Shown piece after piece: positions 1-10,379 of a stretch of DNA of 64,000 nucleotides. This stretch comes from Pseudoxanthomonas sp. GM95 (GTDB taxonomy: Bacteria > Pseudomonadota > Gammaproteobacteria > Xanthomonadales > Xanthomonadaceae): assembly GCF_900109775.1 (NCBI RefSeq), contig NZ_FOAX01000004.1, positions 359,412 through 423,411 on the forward strand, read 5' to 3'. The translations under genes and the position numbers were made by a program. Under the pieces are notes generated by a model. The model saw only the letters and a program-made list of their open reading frames with translations. It did not search any database and was not told where the DNA came from. Every line of letters begins with the position of its first letter. Positions within the stretch are counted from its first letter, which is position 1.

Positions 1-1
1 G

Positions 2-718
2 CGCCACGGCCTGATGCCACTGCCGCATGCCGATGGGCAGCCGGCCTACGCGCTGGACGTGGATGCCTTCGCCGCCCTGCCCTTGCGTGGCCGCATGCAT
101 GCCTTGCGCGCTGAAGCGGCGAGCGCCGCCACGCGCGGCATCGCCTGGCAGGCGGTGGTCGATGCGCTGCGCCCGCATGTGCAGCACCTGTGGACGACGT
201 TGTCGTGCGCGGACCAGCGCCGCTTCCTGCGCCACGTGGTGCGCTTGTGGGACGTGCATCGCCACCGCATCGCTCCAGCCGTGCACGCACGCCTGCAGCA
301 GGCGCTCGACGCCGGCCAACTCAAGCGCCATCGCGCGCGCCTGGACACCGCCGTGGCCGGCGAGCGCTGCGTGCAACTGCAGGCGCACGGATTGCACGGC
401 CGGCCGCTGTCGCTGGAAGCGGCCTGCGTGGTCAATGCCACCGGCGTGGAACTGCGCGTGCAGGCGATGCGCAATCCGCTGCTGACCGAACTGGCCGGCC
501 GCGGCCTGGCCCAGCCGGGTCCGCATGGCATTGGCCTGGCTACTTGCTCACGCGGCCGGGTGCTGGATGCCGACGGGGTCGCGCAGGCGGCGGTGTTTGC
601 GTTGGGGAGCCTGCGGATTGGATCGCTGTGGGAAAGCTTGGCGATCCCGGAGTTGCGGGGGCAGGCGGAGGAGATCGCGATGGCGGTGGTGTCTGGCGAA
701 GGCGCTGTTCGCCATTGA
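2..718 (+). CDS. FAD/NAD(P)-binding protein, C-terminal part (truncated by window edge)
   Basis: The reading frame is open from the first bases of the window to a TGA at 716-718, so the 5' part lies outside. About 238 residues are visible. The opening Arg-His-Gly-Leu-x-Pro and the late segment with NATG, then 'ALGSLRIGSLWES', match the C-terminal half of the YdhS/NAD_binding_9 family of FAD/NAD(P)-binding proteins, which are predicted flavin oxidoreductases of unknown substrate. The nucleotide-binding N-terminus is not visible, so the family call rests on the C-terminal pattern only. An internal ATG at 14 is not the true start. Confidence 0.7.
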   Translation, partial: RHGLMPLPHADGQPAYALDVDAFAALPLRGRMHALRAEAASAATRGIAWQAVVDALRPHVQHLWTTLSCADQRRFLRHVVRLWDVHRHRIAPAVHARLQQALDAGQLKRHRARLDTAVAGERCVQLQAHGLHGRPLSLEAACVVNATGVELRVQAMRNPLLTELAGRGLAQPGPHGIGLATCSRGRVLDADGVAQAAVFALGSLRIGSLWESLAIPELRGQAEEIAMAVVSGEGAVRH

Positions 719-759
719 CTCAATGGGTTTTATCCTGAGCCTGTAGCGCTAAAGCGCAT

Positions 760-1020
760 AGCTTTCGTGCGGCTCCACCACTCGACTTACTTTCTTTGCT
801 TGTGCAAAGAAAGCTAGGCAAAGAAGCGTTTTTCCACAGACGCATGTCTGGTCAACACACTGCGGGCGGCACGCCTGCGCTTTGCGCAGGTTCGCTACTG
901 GGCGAGGGAGTTTGGAAGGGGCATCCCTGTCCCTTCCAAAAACGACATGCATCCATGCACGTCGCCCTGCGGGTTTGTCCTCGTCCGTTCGCCGTGCCTC
1001 GCGGAGGTTTTGGAGCAGCA
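760..1020 (+). repeat. Intergenic structured repeat family A, copy 1
   Basis: It aligns end to end with 22330-22560: same order of hairpins and shared blocks GCTTTCGTGCGGC, GGAAGGG...CCCTTCC, a 'GCATCCATGCAC' hairpin and CCTGCGGGT. Stem-loops include CTTTCTTTGC/GCAAAGAAAG and CCTGCGC/GCGCAGG. In the other copy the second stem is CCCTCGC/GCGAGGG, a paired change. Confidence 0.75.
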
Positions 1021-1040
1021 AAGCAAAGAAACGTCCCTGG

Positions 1041-1060
1041 ATTCCCGCTTTCGCGGGAAT
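1041..1060. repeat. Short palindromic intergenic repeat (ATTCCCGC/GCGGGAAT)
   Basis: A perfect 8-bp stem with a TTTC loop, flanked by GG on the left and GACG on the right. This is the widespread proteobacterial palindrome that often yields spurious 'VIPAKAGIQ' or 'RHSRESGNP' peptides when translated, and both appear in the minus-strand frames here. Confidence 0.7.
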
Positions 1061-1106
1061 GACGAAATGGGCGATGTCGTGCACTGCTGTTGCTGTTGCT
1101 CAGCTG

Positions 1107-1320
1107 TTGATCTTCAGCGCCTTCAAAGCGAGCCGAGCACCGCAGGCTGAAATGGCCGAAGAGGCGCGGGTGTTTGAGCGTAGCGAGTTCCCGCGCCATG
1201 CCATTTCAGGCGAGGAGCGCAGGGGACCGGCGCAACGCGCCGGTGAGCGTCAGGCGCTGGCGGTTTTGGCTACTTTTGCCAAGACAAAAGTGGCTCGCGC
1301 CGCGAAGCGGCGTGAAAGCT
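1107..1320 (+). repeat. Intergenic structured repeat family B, copy 1
   Basis: About 214 nt from TTGATCTTCAGCGCC to GTGAAAGCT, strongly similar to 10380-10593 and to the reverse complement of 10669-10876. Nested stems are CTGAAATGGC/GCCATTTCAG around GGCGCGGG/CCCGCGCC, then ACCGGCG/CGCCGGT, ACTTTTG/CAAAAGT and CGCCGC/GCGGCG. The other copies carry paired substitutions in these stems. Confidence 0.8.
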
Positions 1321-1369
1321 TTGCACTTGCTTACAAAGAGAGAAGCACGCCAAAACGAACCGACACCCA

Positions 1370-2008
1370 TCAAGCAAACACCCGCTGCCACATCTCCCTC
1401 ACCGCCAACCCACCCCCACCAATCAACACCGAGAAATACACGATGCTGACGGCATTCATCAGATGCCCCAGCAACACCGCCACGCCATCGCGCTGCATCA
1501 GTCCGATCGCCAGCAGCAGCAATGCCAACCCGGGCAAGGTGTTGCTGAAAGGCACGAAGCCGAACGGCGCCATCAGCAGCAGCGCGCCCAGCACCAAGCC
1601 CGCATCGTTGAGCGTCTCGGCCAGGCGGCGATCCACCAGCGCCGGCAGCCGATGCGGCCGGCTGACCTTCTGCAGGCGCGCGACCCACACCATGCCGCGG
1701 CCCAGTGCGCCGCGCAGTTTGTCGGCGGGCAGCTGGCGCGCGCGTAGCGTCGACGGCAGCCACAACGGACGTCGCAGCAGGCGACTAATGCCGACCAGCA
1801 AAATGCCTGCGCCGAACACCGTGCTGACGCCGGGGATCGAGACCGGGATCAGGAACACCAGCGTCAGCAGCGCGGTGAGCAGCAACAGGCCTTGCGGGCC
1901 GAATTGCTCCAGCAACGCATCCAGGCTCAGGTGATCGGGCGGCAGGCCGTCGATGGCCTGTTGCAACTGGTCGCCCAGCGAAGCGGGCGTCTCGGCAAGC
2001 GTCGTCAT
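1370..2008 (-). CDS. ExoD-family (exopolysaccharide synthesis) membrane protein
   Basis: A 212-residue integral membrane protein of the ExoD family (PF06055), first linked to exopolysaccharide synthesis in rhizobia; the molecular role is unknown. The N-terminal cytoplasmic segment (residues 1-45) is followed by hydrophobic stretches near 42-72, 115-150 and 155-195. Family hallmarks include the 'IPGVSTVFGAGILLVG' segment and 'LNDAGLVLGALLLMAPFGFVPFSNTLPGLA' region with its FVPFSNTLP core. I chose the ATG at 2008 (MTTLAETP) over the upstream in-frame ATG at 2056, because homologues begin close to the first helix. The gene is transcribed towards the repeat block and has no same-strand neighbour within 90 nt downstream. 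Confidence 0.75.
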   Translation of the reverse strand: MTTLAETPASLGDQLQQAIDGLPPDHLSLDALLEQFGPQGLLLLTALLTLVFLIPVSIPGVSTVFGAGILLVGISRLLRRPLWLPSTLRARQLPADKLRGALGRGMVWVARLQKVSRPHRLPALVDRRLAETLNDAGLVLGALLLMAPFGFVPFSNTLPGLALLLLAIGLMQRDGVAVLLGHLMNAVSIVYFSVLIGGGGLAVREMWQRVFA

Positions 2009-2105
2009 GCAGCGCGGCAAATGCAGGGGAAGCGCGAGCCTAGCCCGGTGACGCATGTCGGCGCTGTCAGATGACGCACGCGACAGCCGCGTGCGTCATC
2101 CGCAT

Positions 2106-5100
2106 TCATCCCGCGCTTTGGCTGCGATCACTGTGCGCGGCCAGGAACGAACGCAGCGAGGCGGGCTTCACCGGCTTGGTCAGCAGGCGATAGCCACGAT
2201 CGCGTGCCTCGACCTTCAGTTCATCGCGGCCGTCAGCGGTGAGCAGGGCGCCGGCGATCGGGCCGGGGCTGGCCTCGCGCAGCGCATCGAGCGTGTCCAG
2301 GCCTTCCAGGCGATCGTGCAGGTGGTAATCCACCAGCATCACCGCCGGGCCCTCGGCCACGCGTTCGAGCGCGGCATCGACGGTGCTGGCGGTGATCACG
2401 TCCACGCCCCAGCGGCTGAGCAGCACGCGCATGCCGTCGAGGATTTCCTGATCGTTGTCCACGCACAGCACCTTGAGGCCGGCGAGCGAATCGCTGGCCG
2501 GTGCGCGACGCGGGCGCACCACCGGCTCGCTGATCCCGGCCGCGCGCGGCACGGTGATCGAGAACATGCTGCCCTTGCCAACATTGCTGCGCGCATCCAG
2601 CGGCGCGTTCAACACGCGCGAGATGCGCTGGCAGATCGACAGGCCCAGGCCCAGGCCCTGCTCGCCCCAGTCGAAGGGCTGCTGGTAGCGCTGGAACTCA
2701 TCGAAGATCTGGCGCATGTGCTGCGGCGGGATGCCCGGGCCGGTGTCCCACACCTGCAACTCCAGCAGGTCGCCGCGCCCGCGCATGCCCAGCACGATCC
2801 GGCCCGAGCGCGTGTAGCGCAGCGCATTGGCGATGAAGTTCTGCAGCACCCGGCGCAGCAGGCGGCGATCGCTGCGCACCGGCGCGGTGCCACGCGCATG
2901 GATGCGCAGCTGCAGGCCGCGGCCACCAGCGACCGGCGCGTACTGCGCGGCGAGTTCGCGCAGGATCTCGGCCGCATCGAAATCAGTCAGCTCCGCGCGC
3001 AGGCGATTGGCGTCCATGCGCGAAACATCCAGCAGGCCGTCCAGCAGTTCTTCGGCCGCACGCAGCGAGGCATCGACGCGCTCGGCCAGGCGCACCTGTT
3101 CGGCCGCATCGCCGCCGCTTTCGCGCAGGGCCGAGGTGAACAGCCGCGCGGCGTTCAACGGCTGCAGCACGTCGTGGCTGATCGCCGCGAGGAAGCGCGT
3201 CTTGGACTGCTGCGCGGACTCGGCTTCCTGGCTGCGCTCGGCCACGCGCTGCTCCAGGTGTTCGTTGACTTCCAGCAGCGCCAGTTCGACGCGCTTGAAC
3301 TCGGTGACGTCGTTATAGCTCGTCACGTAGCCGCCGCCGGGCAGCGGCTGGCCGCGCATCTCGATCACCTGGCCGTCGCTGCGCACGCGCTCGAACACAT
3401 GCGGCGAGCCGGCGCGCATGTAGCTGATGCGCTTGTTGACCTGTTCTTCGACCTGGCCATCGCCCAGCTCGCCTTTTTCGGCGTTGTAGCGGATCAGGTC
3501 GGCGACCGGACGGCCGACATAGAGCATGCCTTCGGGATAACCGAACATGGTCTGGTAGCGGCGATTCCACGCCACCAGGCGCATCTCCGGATCGACCACG
3601 CTCACCCCGGAGCTGATGTTTTCCAGCGTGCTGGACAGGATCTCGCGGTTGAAGCGCAGCTCCTGGCCGGCCTCATCCAACACCGCGACCACTTCGCCCA
3701 GCTCCATGCCCGAGCCACGCAGCACGCTGGTCAACACCAGCCGCGCCGAGGCCGCGCCGATCGCCGAGGCCAGCAGACGCTCGGTGAACTGCACCCAGGC
3801 GCGGTCGGCGTTGGCGTCGAGCTTGAGCTCGCGGCCGAGTTCGCGTGCTTGTTCGGTGAAGGCACGCGAGGCGTGGCGCTCGCCGACCACGCGCTGGGCC
3901 AGCGACATCAGGTCAGCCACGTGCACGTTGCCCGGCCACTCGCTGGCGATCAGCGCGCGCCGCTGCGCATACGGATCCAGGAACGGCACGATCCGCAGGC
4001 GCTCGTCCAGGTTGGGCCGCCAGCGCGCGGAGACGATCATCATCGTGCCGGCGTTGAGCAGCAGCGACCAGAACGTGCCGTGGGTCAGCGGGTCCCAGCC
4101 GCTCAGGTTGAACAGCTGCTGCGGGCGCAGCCACGACAGGCCGAACGGCCCGGTCTGCAGCCACGCCGGTCCCAGCCAGCCCGAGGCCGACAACGTCGGC
4201 AGCAGCAGCGTGTAACCCCACACCGCAAAGCCCACCGCCATGCCCAGCTCCACGCCGCGCTTGCTGGCACCGCGCCAGTACAGGCCGCCGATCAGTGCCG
4301 GCGCGAACTGCGCCACCGCGGCGAAGGCGATCAGGCCGTAGCTGGCCAGCGTGCTGTCGCCGTTGCTGCCGCGGTGGTAGGCGTAGGCGCACAGCGCCAG
4401 CAGCAGGATGGTGAAGCGGCGGATCCACAGCACGCGCGTGGCCATGTCGGCCGCGTCGTGGCGCTCGCCCCAGCCGCGGCGCAGCAGGATCGGCATCACC
4501 AGGTCGTTGCTGATCATGGTCGCCAGCGCGATGCTGGCCACGATCACCATGCCGGTCGCGGCCGAGAAGCCGCCGATGTAGGCCACCATCGCCAGCGTGT
4601 CCTGGCCCATCGCCAGCGGCAGCGCCAACACGAAGGTGTCGCCGGCCTGCGCACCATGCCCGCCGAACAGCTCCACGCCCGCGGTGGCGATCGGCACCAC
4701 CATCAGCGAAATGATCAGCAGGTAGGCGCCGAACATCCAGCGCGCGCGCCGCACGTCGCCAACGTCGCCGCATTCGACCACCGCCACCTGGAACTGGCGC
4801 GGCAGGCAGATGATCGCCAGGAAGCCCAGCAGCGTCTGGGTGAAGAAGCCCACCGGCGGCTGGCTTTCGAACAGCGTGCGCGCGGCCTCGCCCAGCGGAT
4901 GCTCGCGCGCGCCCAGCCACTGCCACGACACCAGGCCCACGGCCACCAGTGCGACCAGCTTGATCACCGACTCGAATGCCAACGCCGCCATCATGCCGTG
5001 GTGGTGTTCGGTCGCATCGACCTGGCGCGTGCCGAACAACGCGGCAAACAGCGCCATCAGCAGCGCCACGTACAGCGCCGGATCGTGGAAGAAGCCGGTG

Positions 5101-5558
5101 GCCTCCGGATTGTGCCCGGTCAGCACGCCCAGGCTCATCGCCACCGCCTTGTACTGCAGGGCGAGGTAGGGGATCACGCCGAACAGCGCGATCAGCGTCA
5201 CCAGCGCCGCCAGCCGGCGCGAGCGCCCATAGCGCGAGGAGATGAAGTCGGCGATGGAGACGATGTTGTGGCTGCGCGCCACCAGCGCCAGGCGCTCGAT
5301 GATCCGCCAGCCGAACAGCATCAGCAGCAGCGGTCCCAGGTAGATCGGCAGGTAGCTCACGCCGTGGCGCACCGCAGTGCCGACCGCGCCGTAGAACGTC
5401 CACGACGAGCAGTACACCGCCAGCGCCGCCGAATAGATCACCGGCCGCAGCCAGCGGCGATTGGGATACAGCGGATAGCGATCGCCCAGCCAGGCCACGC
5501 CGAACAACACCGCGGCATAGCCGATCGAAATCCCCAGCAGCACCCAACCTGAAATCAT
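2106..5558 (-). CDS. crbS: CrbS/MxtR-type hybrid histidine kinase with sodium:solute symporter domain
   Basis: A 1150-residue sensor. Residues about 5-490 form a sodium:solute symporter-like (SLC5) membrane domain with about 13 helices. A linker leads to a PAS domain (about 635-755), a HisKA domain with SHDVLQPLN (phospho-acceptor His795), an HATPase with NFIANALRY and the G boxes 'DTGPGIPP' and 'GLGLGLSI', and a C-terminal receiver with phospho-acceptor Asp1077. This architecture and length match CrbS/MxtR/ErcS', which in Vibrio and Pseudomonas signals to the LuxR-type regulator CrbR/ErdR to turn on acetyl-CoA synthetase; a CrbR-like gene lies beside acs at 18.3 kb. Start: ATG at 5558 has a GGGGA 6-7 nt upstream; a GTG at 5573 is the alternative. 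Partner assignment is inference. Confidence 0.8.
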   Translation of the reverse strand: MISGWVLLGISIGYAAVLFGVAWLGDRYPLYPNRRWLRPVIYSAALAVYCSSWTFYGAVGTAVRHGVSYLPIYLGPLLLMLFGWRIIERLALVARSHNIVSIADFISSRYGRSRRLAALVTLIALFGVIPYLALQYKAVAMSLGVLTGHNPEATGFFHDPALYVALLMALFAALFGTRQVDATEHHHGMMAALAFESVIKLVALVAVGLVSWQWLGAREHPLGEAARTLFESQPPVGFFTQTLLGFLAIICLPRQFQVAVVECGDVGDVRRARWMFGAYLLIISLMVVPIATAGVELFGGHGAQAGDTFVLALPLAMGQDTLAMVAYIGGFSAATGMVIVASIALATMISNDLVMPILLRRGWGERHDAADMATRVLWIRRFTILLLALCAYAYHRGSNGDSTLASYGLIAFAAVAQFAPALIGGLYWRGASKRGVELGMAVGFAVWGYTLLLPTLSASGWLGPAWLQTGPFGLSWLRPQQLFNLSGWDPLTHGTFWSLLLNAGTMMIVSARWRPNLDERLRIVPFLDPYAQRRALIASEWPGNVHVADLMSLAQRVVGERHASRAFTEQARELGRELKLDANADRAWVQFTERLLASAIGAASARLVLTSVLRGSGMELGEVVAVLDEAGQELRFNREILSSTLENISSGVSVVDPEMRLVAWNRRYQTMFGYPEGMLYVGRPVADLIRYNAEKGELGDGQVEEQVNKRISYMRAGSPHVFERVRSDGQVIEMRGQPLPGGGYVTSYNDVTEFKRVELALLEVNEHLEQRVAERSQEAESAQQSKTRFLAAISHDVLQPLNAARLFTSALRESGGDAAEQVRLAERVDASLRAAEELLDGLLDVSRMDANRLRAELTDFDAAEILRELAAQYAPVAGGRGLQLRIHARGTAPVRSDRRLLRRVLQNFIANALRYTRSGRIVLGMRGRGDLLELQVWDTGPGIPPQHMRQIFDEFQRYQQPFDWGEQGLGLGLSICQRISRVLNAPLDARSNVGKGSMFSITVPRAAGISEPVVRPRRAPASDSLAGLKVLCVDNDQEILDGMRVLLSRWGVDVITASTVDAALERVAEGPAVMLVDYHLHDRLEGLDTLDALREASPGPIAGALLTADGRDELKVEARDRGYRLLTKPVKPASLRSFLAAHSDRSQSAG

Positions 5559-5663
5559 CCACGTCCCCGGCACGATCCGCGCAACGCGGCAACCGGCCGC
5601 GTCTTGCCCAAGCGCACAGTGTAAGCGGCGTCACACCGCAGGGGCCGCGTACCGCCCGAGGGA

Positions 5664-6939
5664 TCAGGCGGTGGCCGGCGCCGGGGCGAAGCTCAGGCGG
5701 GCGACGGTGCCGCGGCCGGGGTCGGAATCGATCTGCAGGCGCCAGCCCAGGTGTTCGCACAGGCGAGCGATCAGGTCCAGGCCGATGCCGCCGCCATCGC
5801 GGCCGCCGCCGCCGCGGGCCATGCGCCCGTAGACGGCGCTGATTTCCTCCGGCGACATGCCGTGGCCGGGGTCGCGGATGACCACGGTGGCATCGGGCTC
5901 CAGGCCGACTTCGATCCGGCCGCGGTCGCTGTTTTCCACCGCGTTGCGCAGCAGGTTGCCGATCGCGGCCTGGACGATGGCCAGCGGCGCGCGGATCACG
6001 CATTCCTGCATCGGCGCCAGCACCAGCTCCAGGTCGCGGCCTTCGGTGAGGTGGCGATGGTCGTTGACCACTTCCGGCAGCAGGTCTTCCAGCGCGACCA
6101 CGTCGGCGCTTCGCGCCAGGCGCGAGGGATCCTTGGCCAGCACCAGCAGCAGCGAGATCAGCTGCTCGACGTTGCGCGCGGTGCGGCGCACGCGCAGCAG
6201 CGGCTGGCGCGCACCGGGCGGCAGGTTGGGCTGCTCCAGGGCGAGTTCGTTGGCGCCGGCGATCACCGCCACCGGCGTGCGCAGTTCGTGGCTGGCGCTG
6301 TCGATGAAGACGCGCTCGCGCTCGACAAAGCGCGCGTTGCGCTCCAGGTAATCGTTGAACGCCTGGCCGATCACGCGCAGCTCCTCGCTGGCATCGTCAG
6401 CCACGTGGATGCGCGCGTTGGGCACGTCCGGGCGCAAGCCCGCGATCTCGCCGGCCATCAGGCTCAACGGCCGCACCGCCAGGCCCAGGCCCCAAGCCAT
6501 CAGCAGGCCGAACACGGTAATGGCCACCGCCGCGGTGCCGATCGTGCTGGCGGTCACCCAGCCTTCCACGCCTTCGAACTGGGTCAGGTCCAGCGCCAGC
6601 GCCAGCCGGCCAAAGCGCGTGTCCTCGACCAGCACCACGTGCTTGACCCCGTTGATGGGGAAACTGTCGTGCAGGCCGGGCTTGAGCGTGACCAGGTCGG
6701 CCGGCAGGCCCGGGTCGGTCTGCAGGAAATACATGCGCTCGGCCGGGTCGTCGATCCAGTTATAGCCCGGATCGGCCTGGCGGCGTTCGACGAAGTGCTG
6801 CAGGTCCGAGCGCATCAGCGAGCGCCACACCTGGCGCTCGGCGTGCTCGTTGACCACGTCGCCACCCATCAGCACCGCGGCGGTGACCACCACCAGATAC
6901 ACCAGCGCCCAGCGCAGCAGGCGCGTGCGCAGCGAGGTC

Positions 6940-6947
<8 letters not shown>
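5664..6947 (-). CDS. Two-component sensor histidine kinase (PmrB/ColS-like position)
   Basis: 427 residues. There are two membrane helices (about 12-35 and 150-175) around a short periplasmic sensor of about 115 residues, a HAMP-like linker, an H-box 'SASHELRTPVAVIAG' (phospho-acceptor His), an N-box 'GNLLRNAVENS', and G boxes DPGHGM and GGGIGLDL. It is coupled to the preceding response regulator by an 8-nt overlap; the ATG at 6947 lies inside the regulator's last codons. The pair stands divergently next to a PAP2 phosphatase and eptA, so sensing of envelope stress or cationic peptides and control of lipid A modification is likely. That is inferred from context, since I cannot assign the exact orthologue. 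Confidence 0.85.
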
Positions 6948-7644
<697 letters not shown>

Positions 7645-7799
7645 TGCCTTCACTTCCTCAAGTCGTCGATGACCGCGGCGTACGACACCACGGCCGCGCA
7701 TGGTTGGCACGCCGATGTCGGAATTGCGTTGGAACCGGCGCGCACCGGGATTCTCCCATAGCCACCGGCGGCTGAATGGTTAAACGCGGCCAACGGGCT

Positions 7800-7816
7800 T
7801 CCGACGAAGCTCCGAC
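7800..7816. promoter_or_regulatory. Direct repeat TCCGAC-N5-TCCGAC, candidate response-regulator site
   Basis: Two TCCGAC hexamers at 7800-7805 and 7811-7816 are offset by 11 bp, the spacing typical for tandem binding of OmpR-family regulators. They lie between the regulator gene (7644, minus) and the PAP2 gene (7869, plus). The functional assignment is inference. Confidence 0.3.
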
Positions 7817-7868
7817 AAACGCGGACACACCATCGTCCCCGATCCTTCCGCGACACCGTGCGCTTGCC

Positions 7869-8597
7869 ATGCAGATTCCCGCCCTTGCCCGTTCGCGCAC
7901 GCTTGCCGCGCCGCGCCTTCGCTTCGATCCTCTGCTTTGGGGCCCGCTGTGTGCGATGGCCGCGGCCATCGCGCTGCTGCAGGGCGCCGGCGGGGATCTG
8001 TGGCTGGCCGATCGCCTGTATGCAGCCGAAGGCGGCCGCTGGGCGCTGGAACACCACTGGGTCACCGAGACCCTGGTCCACCAGTGGGGCAAGCACTTGG
8101 ACATCGTGGCCTGGGTCGCGATGGCCATCGCCCGCATCGTCCTGTCGCGTTATCCGGCCGCACGCGCGTGGTGGAAGCCGCTGAACTATCTGCTGGTGGC
8201 CACTCTGGCCGGGCCGCTGCTGGTGTCGTGGATGAAGTCCTGGACCGATGTCGACTGCCCGTGGGACCTGACCCGTTACGGCGGCCTGCATCCGTATGTG
8301 GAGCTGTTCCAGCATCGTCCCTCGGGTTACGGACCTGGGCAGTGCTTCCCAGCAGGGCATTCCAGCGCCGGGTATGGTTGGGTCGCCCTGTTCTTCGGAC
8401 TGGGCACGATCAAGCCGCGCTGGGGCTGGATCGGCTTGGGCGCCGGGATTTCAGTGGGCCTGGTGTTCGGCATCAGCCAGCAGCTGCGCGGGGCGCACTT
8501 CCTGTCCCATGACGTGGCCTCGGTGGCGGTGTGCTGGTGTGCGGCGTGGTGTGTACAGCGCTTGATGTTGTCGGGCCAGGGGGAGGATCGGGCATGA
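7869..8597 (+). CDS. PAP2-family membrane phosphatase (lipid phosphatase)
   Basis: 242 residues with about five or six membrane helices. The three phosphatase motifs are present: Lys in 'KSWTDVDCPWDL', the PSGH-type 'CFPAGHSSAG', and 'RGAHFLSHDVAS' with the catalytic His and Asp. Relatives dephosphorylate undecaprenyl pyrophosphate or lipid A phosphates (LpxE/LpxT/PgpB group). Start: ATG at 7869 (MQIPALARS), which leaves a normal promoter region; the longer frame from 7776 adds a low-complexity leader. The stop overlaps the start of eptA (ATGA at 8594-8597), so the two are translationally coupled and likely act together on lipid A head groups. Confidence 0.85.
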   Translation: MQIPALARSRTLAAPRLRFDPLLWGPLCAMAAAIALLQGAGGDLWLADRLYAAEGGRWALEHHWVTETLVHQWGKHLDIVAWVAMAIARIVLSRYPAARAWWKPLNYLLVATLAGPLLVSWMKSWTDVDCPWDLTRYGGLHPYVELFQHRPSGYGPGQCFPAGHSSAGYGWVALFFGLGTIKPRWGWIGLGAGISVGLVFGISQQLRGAHFLSHDVASVAVCWCAAWCVQRLMLSGQGEDRA

Positions 8598-10300
8598 GTG
8601 CCCACGTGCCAATGCCGCGCAAGCAGCCCACCGAAAGCGGGATCCACCTGCCGGCCTGGATCCAGCGCCGGCCGCAGCTCACCAGCGAAGCGCTGGTGCT
8701 GCTGGTCAGCCTGTACTTCGCCATCTTCAGCAATGCGCGCTTCTGGGGCGCGGCGATCGTCGATCCGGGCCGCCAGTGGCCGATGGCCATCGCCCTGTTC
8801 GTGCTGCTGGTCGCCCTGCACGTGCTGCTGCTGGGCCTGATCGTCAACCGCTGGACGGCCAAGCCGCTGCTGAGCGTGATCATCATGGTCACCGCGGCGG
8901 CTTCGCACTTCATGGTGTCCTTCGGCCTGTACCTGGATGCGGACATGATCCGCAACGTGCTGGCCACCGACCGGCGCGAGTCTTCCGAACTGCTGACCTG
9001 GGCGCTGCTGATGCCGCTGCTGCTGGGCGCAGTGCCGGTCGTGCTGCTGTGGCGGGTCGAGCTGATCCGCCGGCCGATGAAGAAGGCCCTCGGCGCGCGC
9101 GCCCTGCTGCTGGGCAGCGCGATCGCCGCCAGCGCCATCGCCGCGATGGCCGGCTACCAGCCGCTGGCCGCGCTGATGCGCAACCAGCACGACCTGCGTT
9201 ACCTGGCCACGCCGGGCAACTGGATGATCTCGCTGGGCAATGTCGCCTTCGCCAGTCCGCCGGGCACCAAGAAGCCCAAACTGCCGATCGGCACCGACGC
9301 GGTCCAGATCGCCTCGCGCCCGGCCGGCGCGCGCCCGCGCCTGCTGGTGATCGTGGTGGGCGAAACCGCGCGCGCGCAGAACTGGGGTCTGGACGGCTAC
9401 GCCCGCGACACCACGCCCGAGCTGCGCCAGGCCGGCGTCATCAACTTCACCGACACCAGCTCCTGCGGCACGGCCACCGAAGTCTCGCTGCCGTGCATGT
9501 TCTCGCCGTGGGGCCGCCACGATTACGACGAGAAGAAGATCCGCGCGCACCAGTCGCTGCTGCACGTGCTGGACCATGCCGGCGTCGGCGTGGTGTGGCG
9601 CGACAACCAGGCCGGCTGCAAGGGCGTGTGCGAAGGCCTGCCGCTGCAGTCGGTCACCGATTCGAAGGACCCCGAGCTGTGCAACGGCGAGCGCTGCTGG
9701 GACGGCATCCTGCTCAAGGACCTGGACGGCGCGCTGGCGATGGCCAAGACCAAGGGCGGCGACAAGGTGCTGATCCTGCACATGCTGGGCAACCACGGCC
9801 CGAGCTACTTCGACCGCTATCCACCGCAGTTCGCCCGTTTCACGCCCGCCTGCCAGGTGCCCGACCTGGGCAGCTGCTCGCGCGAGGAGATCGTCAACGC
9901 CTACGACAACGCGCTGTCCTACACCGACCACGTGCTGGCCTCGGCGATTGGCAAGCTGGCCGCGCGCACCGACGTGGACACCGCGCTGATGTACATGTCC
10001 GACCACGGCGAATCGCTGGGCGAGAAGGGCCTGTACTTGCACGGCGTGCCCTACGCGATCGCTCCGCGCGAGCAGACCCACGTGCCGATGATCATGTGGT
10101 TCGGCGACCGCTTCGCCCGCGACGAAGGCCTGGACCTGCAGTGCCTGCGCCAGCGCGCCACCCAGCCGTCCAGCCACGACAACCTGTTCCCGTCGGTGCT
10201 GGGACTGCTGGACGTGAAGACCTCGGTGTATGACACATCTCGGGATCTGTTTGCGCCGTGTCGGACGGCGGAGGTTGCCGCCGCGGCGGTGGCGCGCTAA
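8594..10300 (+). CDS. eptA: Phosphoethanolamine--lipid A transferase EptA/PmrC family
   Basis: 568 residues. About five N-terminal membrane helices (residues 30-205, DUF1705) precede a periplasmic sulfatase-fold domain. Visible active-site elements are 'GETARAQNWGLDGY', Thr293 in 'SCGTATEVSLPC' (the nucleophile that accepts phosphoethanolamine), 'HMLGNHGP' and 'YMSDHGESLGE'. Several Cys pairs fit the disulfides of this family. The enzyme moves phosphoethanolamine from phosphatidylethanolamine to lipid A and lowers binding of polymyxin-like peptides. The start at 8594 overlaps the PAP2 gene by 4 nt; an in-frame start at 8531 would lie inside that gene and is rejected. Probable target of the divergent two-component system. 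Confidence 0.9.
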   Translation: MSAHVPMPRKQPTESGIHLPAWIQRRPQLTSEALVLLVSLYFAIFSNARFWGAAIVDPGRQWPMAIALFVLLVALHVLLLGLIVNRWTAKPLLSVIIMVTAAASHFMVSFGLYLDADMIRNVLATDRRESSELLTWALLMPLLLGAVPVVLLWRVELIRRPMKKALGARALLLGSAIAASAIAAMAGYQPLAALMRNQHDLRYLATPGNWMISLGNVAFASPPGTKKPKLPIGTDAVQIASRPAGARPRLLVIVVGETARAQNWGLDGYARDTTPELRQAGVINFTDTSSCGTATEVSLPCMFSPWGRHDYDEKKIRAHQSLLHVLDHAGVGVVWRDNQAGCKGVCEGLPLQSVTDSKDPELCNGERCWDGILLKDLDGALAMAKTKGGDKVLILHMLGNHGPSYFDRYPPQFARFTPACQVPDLGSCSREEIVNAYDNALSYTDHVLASAIGKLAARTDVDTALMYMSDHGESLGEKGLYLHGVPYAIAPREQTHVPMIMWFGDRFARDEGLDLQCLRQRATQPSSHDNLFPSVLGLLDVKTSVYDTSRDLFAPCRTAEVAAAAVAR

Positions 10301-10379
10301 GCCTTTGGCTTTTGCTTAACTCAGAGGTTGCCGTTGCCGTTGTCGTAACTTTGATCTGGCCGTGGCTTCTGCCCGGCTC

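Larger units (their letters stand above)
719..1369. other. Gene-free repeat-rich stretch
   Basis: 650 bases without a credible gene. It holds one copy of repeat family A (760-1020), a short palindrome (1041-1060) and one copy of repeat family B (1107-1320). The open frames here are by-products of the repeats and lack ribosome binding sites. Confidence 0.75.

Noticed and set aside
749..1449. Several open frames of 60-350 codons on both strands
   Set aside because: They translate the intergenic repeats (peptides such as VIPAKAGIQ or RHSRESGNP), have no ribosome sites and recur only where the repeats recur.
2055..5552. Plus-strand frame of 1165 codons
   Set aside because: Complement of crbS; His/Gln/Arg/Ala-rich translation typical of the antisense of high-GC genes.
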